Assembly: GCA_900548075.1 (NCBI GenBank)
Contig: URJD01000121.1
Location: 1-5,844, forward strand
Source of the DNA: an uncultured Collinsella sp.
Lineage (GTDB): Bacteria > Actinomycetota > Coriobacteriia > Coriobacteriales > Coriobacteriaceae
Reading direction: 5' to 3'
Length of the DNA stretch: 5,844 bases
Made by a program: the position numbers and the translations under genes. Below are positions 5,811-5,844 of the stretch, in pieces. Each line of letters starts with the position of its first letter. The first letter of the stretch is position 1. The notes beneath the pieces are model-generated. The model had not been told where the DNA came from. It saw only the letters and a program-made list of their open reading frames with translations, and did not search any database.

Positions 5811-5844
5811 TGAACTGCGCCCCGAAACTTGGACTGAATAAATA
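5811..5844. mobile_element. Terminal inverted repeat of an IS3-family (IS150-group) element, cut by window end
   Basis: From 5811 the sequence reads TGAACTGCGCCC, six variable bases, then TTGGAC (5829-5834). As I remember it, the E. coli IS150 end is TGTACTGCACCC, six bases, then TTGGAC, so 10 of 12 and 6 of 6 conserved positions match with identical spacing and the TG terminus expected of IS3-family elements. Only the outermost 34 bases are in the window, so no transposase is visible and the orientation (left or right end) is unknown. The match is to terminal bases only, and a solo IS remnant is possible. Confidence 0.55.

Noticed and set aside
5803..5823. Hairpin GGGG...CAGT-GA-ACTG...CCCC as terminator of the HAD gene
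   Set aside because: The inner loop is only two bases and no T-run follows. The apparent symmetry is better explained by the junction of a REP-like half site with an insertion-sequence end.

Overview
The window looks like chromosomal DNA of a GC-rich gut actinobacterium, most likely Coriobacteriia and possibly Collinsella. This rests on mostly G/C third codon positions, strong AAGGAGG-type ribosome binding sites, a mannose-family PTS, and short CAAAGGGACA-type palindromes of a kind I associate with such genomes. The assignment is inference; no marker gene is present. All supported genes lie on the + strand.

Region by region: (1) 21-1103 is a TTG-started EamA/DMT-family transporter with an unusual hydrophilic C-terminal tail. 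(2) 1104-1286 is a regulatory intergenic region with a 21-bp-phased direct repeat, an AACGT/ACGTT inverted repeat and a perfect TATAAT box. (3) 1287-3888 encodes a complete mannose-family (PTS-Man) permease as EIIA-EIIB fusion, EIIC and EIID. (4) 3889-4086 is a structured spacer with a 10-bp stem-loop and a near-perfect 31-bp palindrome. (5) 4087-5070 is a two-SIS-domain protein of the FrlB/FraB/GfrF deglycase type, followed by a clear rho-independent terminator at 5102-5135. (6) 5156-5785 is a HAD-superfamily phosphatase or phosphosugar mutase-like protein. (7) The last ~50 bases carry half of a REP-like palindrome abutting what looks like the terminal inverted repeat of an IS3-family (IS150-group) insertion sequence that continues beyond the window.

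Working model: the PTS imports and 6-phosphorylates a glycated amine (an Amadori or Heyns compound such as fructoselysine, glucoselysine or fructose-asparagine). The SIS protein then cleaves the phosphorylated product to a hexose 6-phosphate plus the free amino compound. Both residues I align with the catalytic Glu and His of FraB (E215 and H231, 16 residues apart) are present. No sugar kinase is needed because the PTS phosphorylates during transport. No regulator or second deglycase lies in the window, so the exact substrate cannot be fixed from sequence.
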